Positions 18,546 through 28,175 of a stretch of 64,000 bases of DNA are shown in pieces. This DNA comes from Oscillospiraceae bacterium (lineage in GTDB: Bacteria > Bacillota > Clostridia > TANB77 > CAG-508). A model generated the notes under the pieces. The model made no database searches and was not told the origin of the DNA. It saw only the letters and a program-made list of their open reading frames with translations. How positions within the stretch are numbered: the first letter of the stretch is position 1; each line of letters opens with the position of its first letter. The DNA is taken from the NCBI GenBank assembly GCA_009778695.1, contig WRFS01000003.1, positions 19,974-83,973 on the forward strand, given 5' to 3'. A program made the translations under genes and the position numbers.

Positions 18546-20609
18546 TCATAAAGTTAATTTATATATATTTAATAAATCTCGTTTTAACATTAGCAAATCA
18601 ACTGCATCAAGTGTGGCATTTTGGTCTAAATCTTCAGCCTTATAGTATAATCCATTTAATGTCGCAATACCTAATAAATGTCGTTTTAATAATAATAAAT
18701 CAACTGCATCAACAGCCCCATCTCCGTTTGCATCGCCTAATTTAACTACATCATATTCTTTATCTCCTACAACAAATTTATATCCTGTTCCTAAGATATT
18801 TCCAGTTACTGTTGCTGCACCATTCTTTATTGTATATGTGCTTGTGTTTAATCTACCTGCAACATAATTTGCTGTAATATCTGGTGTAACTGTAATTTGC
18901 GTATCACCAATTTTTATTTTTTCAAATCTAGTTATAGAATCTTTCGATACGTACCCAATTACTCCGCTTGATAATTTCACTCTATACCAGCCAGAGTCTA
19001 AATCGTCCAAAATTATCATTTCTTCATTTGGCTGGGCGTTTGCAATTATTGTTGCTCCTGAATTGTCTGAACTTCTCACGCTAAGTGAAGAAGATACATT
19101 AACGTATCCAAAGCCTATGTTAGGCTCTACTGCTTGTGTATCAGATGGCGAGTCTAGCGGTGGTCCTTGATTACTCGAACCTGATTTTATGAACGGTTCC
19201 AAATATTCAGTTGCCACATAACCTGTTTGTCCATTCCATAATTTGACTTGATCCAAGCTTAAAGGTCCATCTACACTGCTTACAGTCGCATAATTTCTTT
19301 TCAACATTACTACTAAATCATCTTTATATAAGGTCATTATTGTAGAATAAGAAGTAGTTGCATTTGACCTAACAGTTAAGTTAGAACTTACATTTGCATA
19401 ATATAACGGATCTGCACTATTTGATAATGATGAAGGTTTGTACACTACATCTGGCATATTATTAAATACAGGAATTATGAAATTTAATGGCTTGTCTAAT
19501 AAATTATTATTAGTATATGTATTAAATAACGACCACGATTGAGTATATGGGTCCATTACATTAGTCATATATTGATGGTATAAATCACTTTGAGCTATTG
19601 TTTGTGTTTCTCCAATATTTAATATTTTTGTGCCTACGCAATCAAATTTATAAAAATATGCGGTATTTTGCCCTGCTGTAATATAAGCGTCTGAATTAAA
19701 CCATGCCCCTCCAATTATTGAATTATATGGATTATCCCATCCATTAGGAAATGAAATTTTTGTATCGGCACTAGTCCTTTTTGTGGCTTTCTTAGCATAA
19801 CTTAAACCATTTGCAATTGGGTCTCCAGTATCATTAGCACCAACATTAAAGAAATTGTAATATCCTGAGTAATCCGTACCATCTGATGCTTTATATGTAC
19901 CACTTACAGAAGCACTTCCACTTGAGCCAACCTCTTGCACTATTTTAACAACAATACTAATTGGACTCATTTGAGACTCTTTTGCAGCTTGCATAATTAT
20001 ATCTGCATAATCTATTGTTACTTGTTGTCCACAATTTACATTAGCTATATCATCCATTGTAAAAGTTACCATATTGTTATCTGTAGTATAACTCTTACCA
20101 TCTGCGGTTTTCTTACCGCCATTAAACACTGGTAAATCTTGAATCATACCTTTAATTATACTTCTTGTATATAGTGCTGAATTAGATACATCCAAAAATT
20201 CAAATAAGTTTCTTTCATTTATAAAGTTTCTTGGGTCCATAAAATATGCTACTATATCTTGATTTGCGTTTATCCATGAGCCACTAGTATTTGCACCAGA
20301 AGCTCTGTATGCTGTATCCAAGCTTGAGCTTACCATGTTTTTACCACTTTCCCCTGCTAAAAAATCTGACCAATTTATTCCCGTGTAATAAGCTTGAAAA
20401 TTCCAGTTAGTATGCTCTGTATTTTCTATAAAATTTGTTAATAATTTTTTATAACTATCTGGGAAAGCATCTATCCCATCTTTTACAGTTTGTGTATATG
20501 TAGTGGCTGCTTGTACTTTTATTGGGAATAAAAACAAACTACTAATAAGCATTAATATAATTAGTGCATAAATACCTTTATATGTTGAATTTCTTATTAA
20601 TTCTTTCAT
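18546..20609 (-). CDS. Secreted beta-N-acetylglucosaminidase with SH3 and dockerin domains
   Basis: A paralogue of the 12190-14190 protein with an intact start. The signal peptide ends near residue 35 (PIKVQAA). The glucosaminidase region includes SQMSPISIVVKIVQEVGSS and YYNFFNVGANDTGD, then HQYMTNVMDPYTQ. Two SH3 regions follow (SSNLTVRSNATTS and VSSSLSVRSSDNSG). The dockerin at the C-terminus (LGDANGDGAVDAVDLLLLKR, then DAVDLLMLKRDLL) shares the DAVDLLLLKR repeat with the amidase dockerin, suggesting recent exchange. It is the first gene of the cluster. Confidence 0.88.
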   Translation of the reverse strand: MKELIRNSTYKGIYALIILMLISSLFLFPIKVQAATTYTQTVKDGIDAFPDSYKKLLTNFIENTEHTNWNFQAYYTGINWSDFLAGESGKNMVSSSLDTAYRASGANTSGSWINANQDIVAYFMDPRNFINERNLFEFLDVSNSALYTRSIIKGMIQDLPVFNGGKKTADGKSYTTDNNMVTFTMDDIANVNCGQQVTIDYADIIMQAAKESQMSPISIVVKIVQEVGSSGSASVSGTYKASDGTDYSGYYNFFNVGANDTGDPIANGLSYAKKATKRTSADTKISFPNGWDNPYNSIIGGAWFNSDAYITAGQNTAYFYKFDCVGTKILNIGETQTIAQSDLYHQYMTNVMDPYTQSWSLFNTYTNNNLLDKPLNFIIPVFNNMPDVVYKPSSLSNSADPLYYANVSSNLTVRSNATTSYSTIMTLYKDDLVVMLKRNYATVSSVDGPLSLDQVKLWNGQTGYVATEYLEPFIKSGSSNQGPPLDSPSDTQAVEPNIGFGYVNVSSSLSVRSSDNSGATIIANAQPNEEMIILDDLDSGWYRVKLSSGVIGYVSKDSITRFEKIKIGDTQITVTPDITANYVAGRLNTSTYTIKNGAATVTGNILGTGYKFVVGDKEYDVVKLGDANGDGAVDAVDLLLLKRHLLGIATLNGLYYKAEDLDQNATLDAVDLLMLKRDLLNIYKLTL

Positions 20610-20754
20610 TTCCCGAACTCAAACCTCCGACTTCTGATATTCATTCTATCACTAATTGCTAAACATAGTCAATATTTATTTTAATTTGTAATATTTTTGT
20701 AACAAAAAAATGCTTTTCATGGTACCCAAAATTGATTTTTTTATTATAGAACAA

Positions 20755-20789
20755 TAAAAAAACGGATTGGTATTTACCTTTCCGTTTTT
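20755..20789 (-). terminator. Rho-independent terminator
   Basis: On the minus strand AAAAACGGA pairs with TCCGTTTTT around an inner GGTA/TACC helix, followed by a run of T. It follows the 79-aa gene at 20797-21036. Confidence 0.8.
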
Positions 20790-20796
20790 GTGCCAT

Positions 20797-21036
20797 CTAA
20801 CAACGATGACTACTGTTAGGGGGTTTCCTCTCGTTAATAGAGTAAGAAAACTCTATTCCTAGACCCGTCATTGCTTTGAAATCCTCTTTTATGGAGGTTT
20901 CTTCTTCCTCTCTTAGCAAAGTTGCCCAAGGTTGACCTATTGCCATTATGCCGCTTTCGGTTTCTACAAACCGATACCGATTCCACCGTATTCCCTGTTG
21001 CCCCAAGACTTCCATTGCTACTTTAGTCAGGCTCAT
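20797..21036 (-). CDS. Small hypothetical protein of atypical composition (79 aa)
   Basis: I do not recognise this protein (MSLTKVAMEVLGQQGIRWNR at its start). It is soluble and has no membrane segment. The GC content and codon choice are clearly higher than in neighbouring genes, and it has a perfect consensus promoter (21092-21120), a TTGGC/GCCAA leader hairpin, a GAGGGG ribosome binding site and its own terminator. I start at 21036 rather than at the longer frame (21129), because that frame runs through the promoter and leader. Likely a transferred single-gene unit. Confidence 0.65.
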   Translation of the reverse strand: MSLTKVAMEVLGQQGIRWNRYRFVETESGIMAIGQPWATLLREEEETSIKEDFKAMTGLGIEFSYSINERKPPNSSHRC

Positions 21037-21091
21037 ATTTACCCCTCTATTATTATGAACGTTGGCACCATGCCAACAATCTACATCTATA

Positions 21092-21120
21092 ATTATACTC
21101 CCTTTTATCCAAAAAGTCAA
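21092..21120 (-). promoter_or_regulatory. Sigma-A consensus promoter
   Basis: TTGACT (21120-21115) and TATAAT (21097-21092) on the minus strand are 17 bases apart. They drive the 79-aa gene, whose ATG lies about 56 bases further on. Confidence 0.82.
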
Positions 21121-21261
21121 TTTTTTCACATTTATTTGTCGTTAAATTAATATTCACACTGTACATTCCATATATCATAATATATCTTAGCCAATGTATA
21201 TAAGTTTATTTCTTGCAAATAATAAACGAAGGTCAGAAAATAGAAGTCAGGAGGCAGAATT

Positions 21262-22104
21262 TTGAAAACTTTTTGTATAAAAACTAATAATCCAAAAGCT
21301 ATAGAGTTTATAAATAAAAAATTAGAAAAAATCAAATTGAACGGTATCTTTGTATCTAATGCCTCTTTTGCAGTATATAAAAATATTATAATTCATTATA
21401 ATGGTGAACAAATTCAAAAATTTACTTATTCAATATCTAAAATTTTAACAGAATGTATTATTTGTTTATATGAAAAAAATTTAATATTCAGTTTAATAAA
21501 CAAGAATTATTTTTATTTTTCAAGCTATGAAAGAGAAAAAATATATGAACACTACTTAGAACATTCTACGGAAGATGAATATATTCATAATAAGAAAGAG
21601 TCAATTAAATCAGCTGTTTCAAACTATTTAAATGATAATAATAAAATGATTTTAGATGGTTTTGTTATGTTTAGATTAAATGAATGTATATCACTATTAG
21701 ACGAAGTAGTTGATTTAAGTGTAAATAGTTTTTTATTAGAAAAAGAATATATTGAATTTATATATTTATTAAGGGTATATATTGAATCTAAATTTTCTGC
21801 TTTAGAACTTGTACATTTTATATATCATAATGATAATTGTTTATTATTAGATCAATATTTGAATGTAATTCCAGTTAATAGGGATATTGATGATATTAGA
21901 TATTTGTCTGATATTACTTTTTGTAATAATGATTATTTTTTAAGTACTCTTCTTCATATTTCTCCTCAAAAATTAATTATTCATTGTAATGAGGAAGATA
22001 ATGATTTTGTTAATACTTTAAAGCTCATTTTTTTAGGCAGAGTTGAATGTTGTTCTGAGTGTAATATTTGTTCGTTATTCGTTAATAATAATATATTGAT
22101 TTAG
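21262..22104 (+). CDS. ytxC: YtxC-like sporulation protein
   Basis: The 280-aa protein matches the YtxC family, found in spore formers and of unknown biochemical role. Typical segments are YEREKIYEHYLEHS, SNYLNDNNKMILDGFVMFRL and FIYLLRVYIESK. The C-terminus has a Cys cluster (CCSECNIC). The start is a TTG at 21262 with AGGAGG eight bases upstream. It stands alone on the plus strand, and a transposable repeat begins three bases after its stop. Confidence 0.8.
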   Translation: MKTFCIKTNNPKAIEFINKKLEKIKLNGIFVSNASFAVYKNIIIHYNGEQIQKFTYSISKILTECIICLYEKNLIFSLINKNYFYFSSYEREKIYEHYLEHSTEDEYIHNKKESIKSAVSNYLNDNNKMILDGFVMFRLNECISLLDEVVDLSVNSFLLEKEYIEFIYLLRVYIESKFSALELVHFIYHNDNCLLLDQYLNVIPVNRDIDDIRYLSDITFCNNDYFLSTLLHISPQKLIIHCNEEDNDFVNTLKLIFLGRVECCSECNICSLFVNNNILI

Positions 22105-22106
22105 GA

Positions 22107-22305
22107 GTCATTCTGAGCGTTGCTACAAAGCCTTTCTGTAGGTGTCATTCTGAGTGTTGCTACAAAGCCTTGCTCACGAAGAATCTTACTAAATGGCAGG
22201 TATATAAATGAAAATAGATAAAGTAAGATTCTTCGTAAGTCGGGCTACGAAGTAAGGCTCAGAATGACAATGCCTGAAATCCACATAGGTTTCGAAAGAA
22301 ATCTA
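22107..22305. mobile_element. GTCATTCTGAG-type miniature inverted-repeat element, copy A (rearranged)
   Basis: This region folds into a long hairpin with GTCATTCTGAGC at the left and GCTCAGAATGAC toward the right, and AAGAATCTTACT in the stem. The right end (TTTCGAAAGAAATCT) matches the terminal repeat of copy B at 60656-60858. The left end lacks that terminus and has a partial duplication of the GTCATTCTGAG arm. It fills the gap between ytxC and the sortase gene. Confidence 0.85.
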
Positions 22306-22310
22306 ATAAA

Positions 22311-22988
22311 CTAAACCTCGGCCGCTTTTACTATTATTCTTTTTAAACAAGTAATAGTACATGTTATTAAAGTTACTTCTCTTTTTCCATTAGTATTTTG
22401 ATTCAAGCATTCAACATCTGAAGGTTTTACTGTATATTTTTTATATATTTTATATTCTTTTTTATTGCCGTATAAATCTGTTAAATATATGCTATCTCCC
22501 ACTTTTAAGTCATTTAATTTCCCAAACATAATCTTACTGTTATAATTATGACCTACTATACAAAAATTCCCTATTTCATTTATGTTGGGGCCATAAAATT
22601 TTGCAACTGATTTTTTTAAACTGTCTTTAGTTAAGCTTTCTAATATGTATGTGGTTAATTTTATTTTGGGAATTTCTAATTTCCCGGTTACTTTATACTT
22701 ATCTACCTTTTCTGGAATGCTTTCGTCTTTTATAGGTGCAATTTGTTGCACTCCTTGATTTTGGACTGAATTTGATGTTTGATTTTCAATTACATTTGGT
22801 ATTTGTATGTTAATATTCCCTTGTTCAATTTCACTTATTGTTTCAGGCAATACGCTTAATTCATTATTGTTTTTCTCTCTTACAATAAGAAAAGTAATTG
22901 AACCAACTATTACTAAGAATATTACAAAAATTCCTAGTTTTTTCTTGAAATTTTTTATGACAAAAAATTTAGTTTTCACACGTACCAT
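22311..22988 (-). CDS. Sortase (class D-like)
   Basis: A membrane helix near residues 15-35 precedes a variable linker and the sortase fold. The catalytic triad can be seen as His in IVGHNYNS, Cys in VTLITCTI and Arg in CLKRIIVKA. Sortases join secreted proteins to peptidoglycan or to pilins. No LPxTG-type substrate is encoded in this window. The stop codon lies five bases from the repeat element 22107-22305, so the last residues could have been altered by its insertion, but the family C-terminus appears intact. Confidence 0.88.
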   Translation of the reverse strand: MVRVKTKFFVIKNFKKKLGIFVIFLVIVGSITFLIVREKNNNELSVLPETISEIEQGNINIQIPNVIENQTSNSVQNQGVQQIAPIKDESIPEKVDKYKVTGKLEIPKIKLTTYILESLTKDSLKKSVAKFYGPNINEIGNFCIVGHNYNSKIMFGKLNDLKVGDSIYLTDLYGNKKEYKIYKKYTVKPSDVECLNQNTNGKREVTLITCTITCLKRIIVKAAEV

Positions 22989-23090
22989 CCTTCTCGTTCA
23001 AAAAACGCAAATACACATATATAAAATATATTTACATATGTGTACTTTTGTGCGTGTCTATTCAATTATTTGTCTTGCATTATGTATCAA

Positions 23091-23564
23091 TCATGTTTCT
23101 TCGACATACTTTTTTCTTCTTATTTTGTAATAAAGTCCAGCAAAAATAAGTATTCCTACTAAAGCACCAGCTGAATCTATTAAAACATCTCCAACTGCTG
23201 GCGTTCTGCCTGCACTAAATACTTGATGAAACTCGTCTGTTATAGCATATGCACTACATATTATTTGTGCATACACTATTTTTCTCTTTAACGTTAAGTT
23301 AAATGTATTAAGAAGGTTGAATGCTATTATGCCACCAATAAGATAGATGGTAAAATGTGCACCTTTTCTAATAATGTGGTTAATCATTTCTTTATTTTGT
23401 TCTGTTACTTCATGGTTATGGTATATAATTGAACAAATTTCATCTGTTATCGACATACTAAGATTGCCTGATTGCTCCCCGTTTTGGCTCGAAAAGAAGA
23501 AGATGGTGAGCATCCAGAGTAGGATTAGTATGATTAACATTGTTCGCTTGAGGGGTTGGTTCAT
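23091..23564 (-). CDS. VanZ-family membrane protein
   Basis: A 157-aa protein with four hydrophobic segments. The motifs FFSSQNGEQS, RKGAHFTIYLIGG and AITDEFHQVFSAGRTPAVGD are characteristic of the VanZ family, whose members affect glycopeptide susceptibility or have unknown envelope roles. GAAAGGAC precedes the ATG. It is adjacent to, and in the same direction as, the acyltransferase gene. Confidence 0.88.
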   Translation of the reverse strand: MNQPLKRTMLIILILLWMLTIFFFSSQNGEQSGNLSMSITDEICSIIYHNHEVTEQNKEMINHIIRKGAHFTIYLIGGIIAFNLLNTFNLTLKRKIVYAQIICSAYAITDEFHQVFSAGRTPAVGDVLIDSAGALVGILIFAGLYYKIRRKKYVEET

Positions 23565-23587
23565 GGGTGTGTCCTTTCTTGCTACAT

Positions 23588-24628
23588 TTATTGCGTTTGT
23601 GGCTGTTTAATTTTGAAAATTTTAGAAAATATTATTTTAATTTTATCTTCTTTTTTATCTATTAATTTAAATAATGGCTTTTCTATTATAATAATTCTAA
23701 TATAATCAATTACAATACATACTACAAATACACTTAAAATTGCTGTAATAGCATGAAGAATTAAAAACTTTGAATTTATATATTCTTGATTTTTAAAAAT
23801 ATTTATCCATAGTGCATTCCTAACTAAAGGATTATCATGTATTAAATATACTCCAAACATAGTTAATGCAATATTATTTATATGTTTATTGTTTTTAATA
23901 CTAAGTTTTGAAAATGTTAAAAACATAGCAAGCGAACACAACAACATTGGAAATTTATTCATATCCCTAAAATATACTTCTTTACTTACAAAGAATGAAT
24001 TCACTTGCCCTAAAATATCAAATAAAATAACAGATAAAACAATTAATAAAAATATAATAATTGTCCATAGTGCATTCTTTTTTACATTTTCCATAGATTT
24101 GATTGGGTATAATCTTATATATCCTCCGATTAAGTACATAGTTATAAACCATGCTAAATTTGAAAATTCAGGAGCCACTGTTGTAAGTGTTGGAATTATT
24201 GAAAATATTAAAACTAGTGTTAATATTAATATTCTATAGTTCCTCTTATCTAGTACTTTAATAAGCTTGTTTATATACGGAGAGAAAATATATAATATTA
24301 CATATGTTGTCGCAAACCAATATTTTGTAAATATAATTGGAAACAGTGTGTGTATTAAATTTTTTATAGAAAAATTCGTATTATCAATTAAGCAAAAAAT
24401 TAAAAATATTATAATTGAATATGTAAAAACTTCAAAAATTATCTTTGCTAATTTTTTTACCTTGAATTTCGAAGATACCATAAAATATCCTGTTATAAGG
24501 ATAAAACAATTAACTCCTAACTTACCTCCAAGGGACAACAACTGTACTATAAGCTCATTTAGTGTAATGTTCGTACCACTAATATTAAATCCATGCACAG
24601 AATAATGATGTGCAATAATTAAAAGCAT
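23588..24628 (-). CDS. Acyltransferase 3 family membrane protein, 5' end frameshifted
   Basis: The protein has about ten membrane helices and the early catalytic-type motif IIAHHYSVHG, which marks acyltransferase-3 O-acetylases of polysaccharides. The usual N-terminus is missing from this frame. Upstream in frame the sequence reads RNSTLELLRIIS, exactly as expected, and an ATG with a perfect AAAGGAGG site lies at 24719 but in another frame. A one-base indel between 24705 and 24719 would reconnect them. As it stands, only the ATG at 24628 is available and it lies inside the first helix. It ends the polysaccharide locus. Confidence 0.75.
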   Translation of the reverse strand: MLLIIAHHYSVHGFNISGTNITLNELIVQLLSLGGKLGVNCFILITGYFMVSSKFKVKKLAKIIFEVFTYSIIIFLIFCLIDNTNFSIKNLIHTLFPIIFTKYWFATTYVILYIFSPYINKLIKVLDKRNYRILILTLVLIFSIIPTLTTVAPEFSNLAWFITMYLIGGYIRLYPIKSMENVKKNALWTIIIFLLIVLSVILFDILGQVNSFFVSKEVYFRDMNKFPMLLCSLAMFLTFSKLSIKNNKHINNIALTMFGVYLIHDNPLVRNALWINIFKNQEYINSKFLILHAITAILSVFVVCIVIDYIRIIIIEKPLFKLIDKKEDKIKIIFSKIFKIKQPQTQ

Positions 24629-24702
24629 GCTGATTATTCTTAAAAGTTCTAGTGTACTGTTCCTTGTTTTTATATTACTTTTTTCTGATTCTTGTGTTTC
24701 AA

Positions 24703-24925
24703 TTACACCGAGTAATCATTGTAGACCTCCTTTGATTTGTACCATTCTATAAAATTTTTTATTCCTTTTTTAAATGAAATTTTTGGGTCGTATCCAATTA
24801 ATTTTTAGCCTCTAAAATATTTGCATATGTTCTTTCTGCATCTCCTAGTTGCATTGGTAATTGCTTAATTTTAGGCTTAATTTGTAAAACTTATCCAATA
24901 ATATTAATCATTCCTTTTATAATGG
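24703..24925 (-). pseudogene. Remnant of an NAD-dependent nucleotide-sugar epimerase
   Basis: In two frames the minus strand encodes the C-terminus of a UDP-glucuronate-epimerase-like protein: IKPKIKQLPMQLGDAERTYA, then after a frameshift LIGYDPKISFKKG and IKNFIEWYKS. An in-frame stop precedes the first segment. The catalytic and NAD-binding parts are gone. It lies between flippase and acyltransferase, where an intact sugar-nucleotide gene would be normal. Confidence 0.75.
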
Positions 24926-24930
24926 GTTTA

Positions 24931-26343
24931 TCAGTGGCTAATTTTTTTTATAAATTTAAATTTGGAAAAAATTTCTTTAATTAAATTTTTATAAATAAAA
25001 AACACTACAATCATACAAGAAAAATTTATTAAAAACATCAGTATTTTATTTAGTTCTATTGTGTTAAATAATGCTGCAATTAATAAAACAAAGGTAATAA
25101 TTATGTACTTACGAATTGGAAATCTATGCCATAATTGCCTAGATATTATAGTTCTTGTCCAAAAAAAGATAATATACGCAATTCCCATTGCAATTGCTGC
25201 CCCAATAGCATTATATTTAGGAATCAACATTATATTTAATACTATATTAGTAACAACTGCTAAAATAGATGCTACTATATTAAAATAACTTTTCTTTGAA
25301 AATGCAATTCCTAATGTAGTTGTTTCACTTACAGTATACATCATGGGATAAAACAATAAAAATGGCATTATATAAATTGATTGTTTATAAGTTGGCATTA
25401 TTATTACTATTAAATCTTTAAATAATAAAATTCCTAAAAATGCAATAGACATGACGAAAAACAAACTATTACTCACTAAACCAAACTGTTTATTATCAAC
25501 TTTTTCATTATACCATCTATATGCGGTTGGAACCCAGAAAGTAGTAAAACAGGTTTGTATTATTAACAATAAACTCGTCATCTTCATTGCTATTGTATAA
25601 TAGCCCATTTGTTGAAAATTACTATAAATTCTTAAAAAAATTCTATCCATGGAATTTAATACCCATGCTAAAGAAGCATATACAAGCAATGGCAGTCCAA
25701 ATTTTAATAATGATTTTAAAAGTGTTTTATCTAAAAATTTAAAATTTAATGTTAAACTTTTTCTATAAATGATAATTAAAACAATGTCTCCAATTATTTG
25801 TCCTATTATTGATGAATATACAACTGCTAAAAAATCTGTTCTAATTTTTAATACAAATAATAAAGTGGCAAAAAATGTAACTAACTTTAATATTATTGAG
25901 AATACTGAATATTGTGCACCTTTTTCTTGCATTCTTATTGACAATAAAATAAATCTTTCGAATATTATTAATGGAATCGTTATCATCAATGCATATACAG
26001 GCATTATATATTGTGGATCCTCGAATAACATTTTAGAAATTATTTGGGGATTAATTGGCAATAAAACTATAGCAATTACCGAAACAACAAGTGGTATTAT
26101 CATTGAATTAAACAATAATTTTTTCTTGTTATCTTCTTCGTGATAAAATCTTACATATGCTTGATCTAATCCCAAATATACAACCATTGTTATAATAGTT
26201 TGCACTAATGTGAACATTGAAGCCTTACCATATTCAGTAGGTGCAACAAAATGTGTCGTTATAGGTATGGTTATAAATCCAATTAATGCACCTATAATTG
26301 GTCCTATAGAAAATCCAGTTAATTTTTTAAAAAAATCATTCAT
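24931..26343 (-). CDS. Oligosaccharide flippase (Wzx-like)
   Basis: A 470-aa protein with about 12 to 14 transmembrane helices and the MATE/MOP-type opening FFKKLTGFSIGPIIGALIGF. The segment VNSMDR-type loop here reads VLNSMDRIFLRIYSN, typical of polysaccharide flippases. It should move lipid-linked repeat units across the membrane for polymerisation by the Wzy-like protein encoded at 30210-31523. It lies 34 bases after the acetyltransferase gene in the same operon. Confidence 0.9.
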   Translation of the reverse strand: MNDFFKKLTGFSIGPIIGALIGFITIPITTHFVAPTEYGKASMFTLVQTIITMVVYLGLDQAYVRFYHEEDNKKKLLFNSMIIPLVVSVIAIVLLPINPQIISKMLFEDPQYIMPVYALMITIPLIIFERFILLSIRMQEKGAQYSVFSIILKLVTFFATLLFVLKIRTDFLAVVYSSIIGQIIGDIVLIIIYRKSLTLNFKFLDKTLLKSLLKFGLPLLVYASLAWVLNSMDRIFLRIYSNFQQMGYYTIAMKMTSLLLIIQTCFTTFWVPTAYRWYNEKVDNKQFGLVSNSLFFVMSIAFLGILLFKDLIVIIMPTYKQSIYIMPFLLFYPMMYTVSETTTLGIAFSKKSYFNIVASILAVVTNIVLNIMLIPKYNAIGAAIAMGIAYIIFFWTRTIISRQLWHRFPIRKYIIITFVLLIAALFNTIELNKILMFLINFSCMIVVFFIYKNLIKEIFSKFKFIKKISH

Positions 26344-26377
26344 TTATATTTCTCCAAAGTTATGTATAGTTTGTTTA

Positions 26378-26917
26378 TTATTCATCATATCCAAAGGTAT
26401 CTTTCAATAATTCTTTTTCTTTCATTTTATCTTTTTCCGTTTTATATTTCCAATATGTATTAAATACTGGTTTTTCCTTCATATATATAGCATGCTTTTT
26501 TTTGAATTCTGCAGTACTCATAATTATTTTAGCTGGGTTTCCTGCTACTACAGAATTTGACGGAATGTTTTTGGTAACAATTGTTCCAGCTCCTATAATA
26601 CAATCATCTCCTATATTTATATTAGGTAAAATTATACTTTGCATACCTATAAAACACCTATTTCCTATTTTAACTTTACCTACTTTAGATTTTCCAAAAT
26701 AATATTTTGTACTAGCATCATGTGATAATACAATACAATTAGTTAATGTACAATCATCTCCTATTTCTATTAAATAACCGTGTCCATTATCTAAATTAAC
26801 ATTATAAAATTTACAATTTTCTCCTATTTTAACTCCATTTTTTCTATATGCTTCTATTTCATCTTTCTTGCCTATTAACCTGGTTTTTTTTAAAAACTTT
26901 AATATCATTGATTTCAT
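26378..26917 (-). CDS. Left-handed beta-helix (hexapeptide) acetyltransferase
   Basis: The 179-aa protein has hexapeptide repeats (VKIGNRCFIGMQSIILPNIN, IGDDCIIGAGTIV) and the closing NSVVAGNPAKII typical of CatB/WbbJ-type O-acetyltransferases. The N-terminus is basic and helical without a membrane segment. It probably acetylates a sugar of the repeat unit. It is flanked by a glycosyltransferase and the flippase in one operon. Confidence 0.88.
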   Translation of the reverse strand: MKSMILKFLKKTRLIGKKDEIEAYRKNGVKIGENCKFYNVNLDNGHGYLIEIGDDCTLTNCIVLSHDASTKYYFGKSKVGKVKIGNRCFIGMQSIILPNINIGDDCIIGAGTIVTKNIPSNSVVAGNPAKIIMSTAEFKKKHAIYMKEKPVFNTYWKYKTEKDKMKEKELLKDTFGYDE

Positions 26918-26931
26918 ATTTTACCCCACAA

Positions 26932-28092
26932 TTATTTTTTGTTACATACCTTTGTCAACAAATCTTCCCAGTTTTGTCCAATTTTTTCATGTGAAAAATT
27001 TTCTGATTTTATTTTTATATTTTTAGATAATTTTTTTCTTAATACATCATCTTGTGAAAAGTGTATTAAGACCTGAGCATATTCTTCAACATTATTTTTT
27101 TCTATAATCATTCCTTCTTTTTCATTTTCTATTATTTCATTCAATACAGGTATGTTATATCCAATAACTGGCAAACCCATTTCCATAGCTTCAAGAACTA
27201 CCATCGGCATTCCTTCCCATCTTGATGATATTAATAATGCTGAAGCATTTAACATATACCTTTTTATATTATTAGTGAATGGTTCTAATGTAATTCTATT
27301 TTCCATACTATATTTTAATATCATCTGCTGTAGCTTATCTTTTTCCTCTCCTTCACCGACAATTATTAATCTCCATTCTTCATTTTTTTTTGCAAATATT
27401 TTGAATGCATCTATTAACATATCAAAACCTTTAGCATACGTATATCTTCCTGCTGCCAAAAAAATATTATTATCTAATCTTGATATTTCATTGCTATTAA
27501 AACTTTTAGGATTATATATTACTGTTGTATCAACATTGAATTCCTTTTTAAACTTTTCTTTGTCACTTTTAGTAAGCACTATATATTTATCTAATTTTGG
27601 AATTGATTTAATAAACATATTATCAAGTTTCCAATAATATCTATTTTCATTTCTGAAATATGCATCAAATGAGTTATGTTGCCACCCAATCACTTTTGAA
27701 TTTATTTTGTTTTTAATACTGGCCAATAATACGCTGTAATAACCAGCCACCCCAATTACTACCTCAAAGTTATTATCATTTATTGTACGAATAATTTGGC
27801 ATTTCTCAATTTGAATATTTTTTAAAACACTAAAATTAGTGATTCTCCCTATTTTCCTTATAATTTTTAAAAATAATGACTTCATTTTCTCAAAGATACC
27901 TTTTTCTGATAATACTATTATATTTACTTTCTTATTTAATTTATACATCTCATAGTTTATCATCGTTTTTTTATCAACACATAAGATAAATACCTCATTA
28001 TTTTTTTGTGTCAATATATTTGATATTACAGATACCACTCTTTGTTCTCCTCCTTGTGTAAACGGAGTTGACATAATAAAACAAATCTTCAT
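26932..28092 (-). CDS. Glycosyltransferase family 4
   Basis: A GT-B enzyme of 386 aa. The N-terminus shows FIMSTPFTQGGEQRVVSVIS with the glycine loop, and the C-terminal nucleotide-sugar site shows AAGRYTYAKGFDMLIDAF, IIVGEGEEKDKLQ and SSRWEGMPMVVLEAMEMGLP, including the conserved Glu residues (EX7E). It should add a sugar to the lipid-linked repeat unit with retention. The donor and acceptor cannot be told. Confidence 0.9.
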   Translation of the reverse strand: MKICFIMSTPFTQGGEQRVVSVISNILTQKNNEVFILCVDKKTMINYEMYKLNKKVNIIVLSEKGIFEKMKSLFLKIIRKIGRITNFSVLKNIQIEKCQIIRTINDNNFEVVIGVAGYYSVLLASIKNKINSKVIGWQHNSFDAYFRNENRYYWKLDNMFIKSIPKLDKYIVLTKSDKEKFKKEFNVDTTVIYNPKSFNSNEISRLDNNIFLAAGRYTYAKGFDMLIDAFKIFAKKNEEWRLIIVGEGEEKDKLQQMILKYSMENRITLEPFTNNIKRYMLNASALLISSRWEGMPMVVLEAMEMGLPVIGYNIPVLNEIIENEKEGMIIEKNNVEEYAQVLIHFSQDDVLRKKLSKNIKIKSENFSHEKIGQNWEDLLTKVCNKK

Positions 28093-28175
28093 AATTTTAA
28101 ATCCTACCTTATTATTTTTTTAATATTCAAGTTTTTTTGCTTTTATTAATTATTGGTGTATTAAAATTTACTTAT

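Noticed and set aside
24719..24740. A short separate gene at the ATG after AAAGGAGG
   Set aside because: That frame stops after six codons; the site fits as the former start of the acyltransferase.
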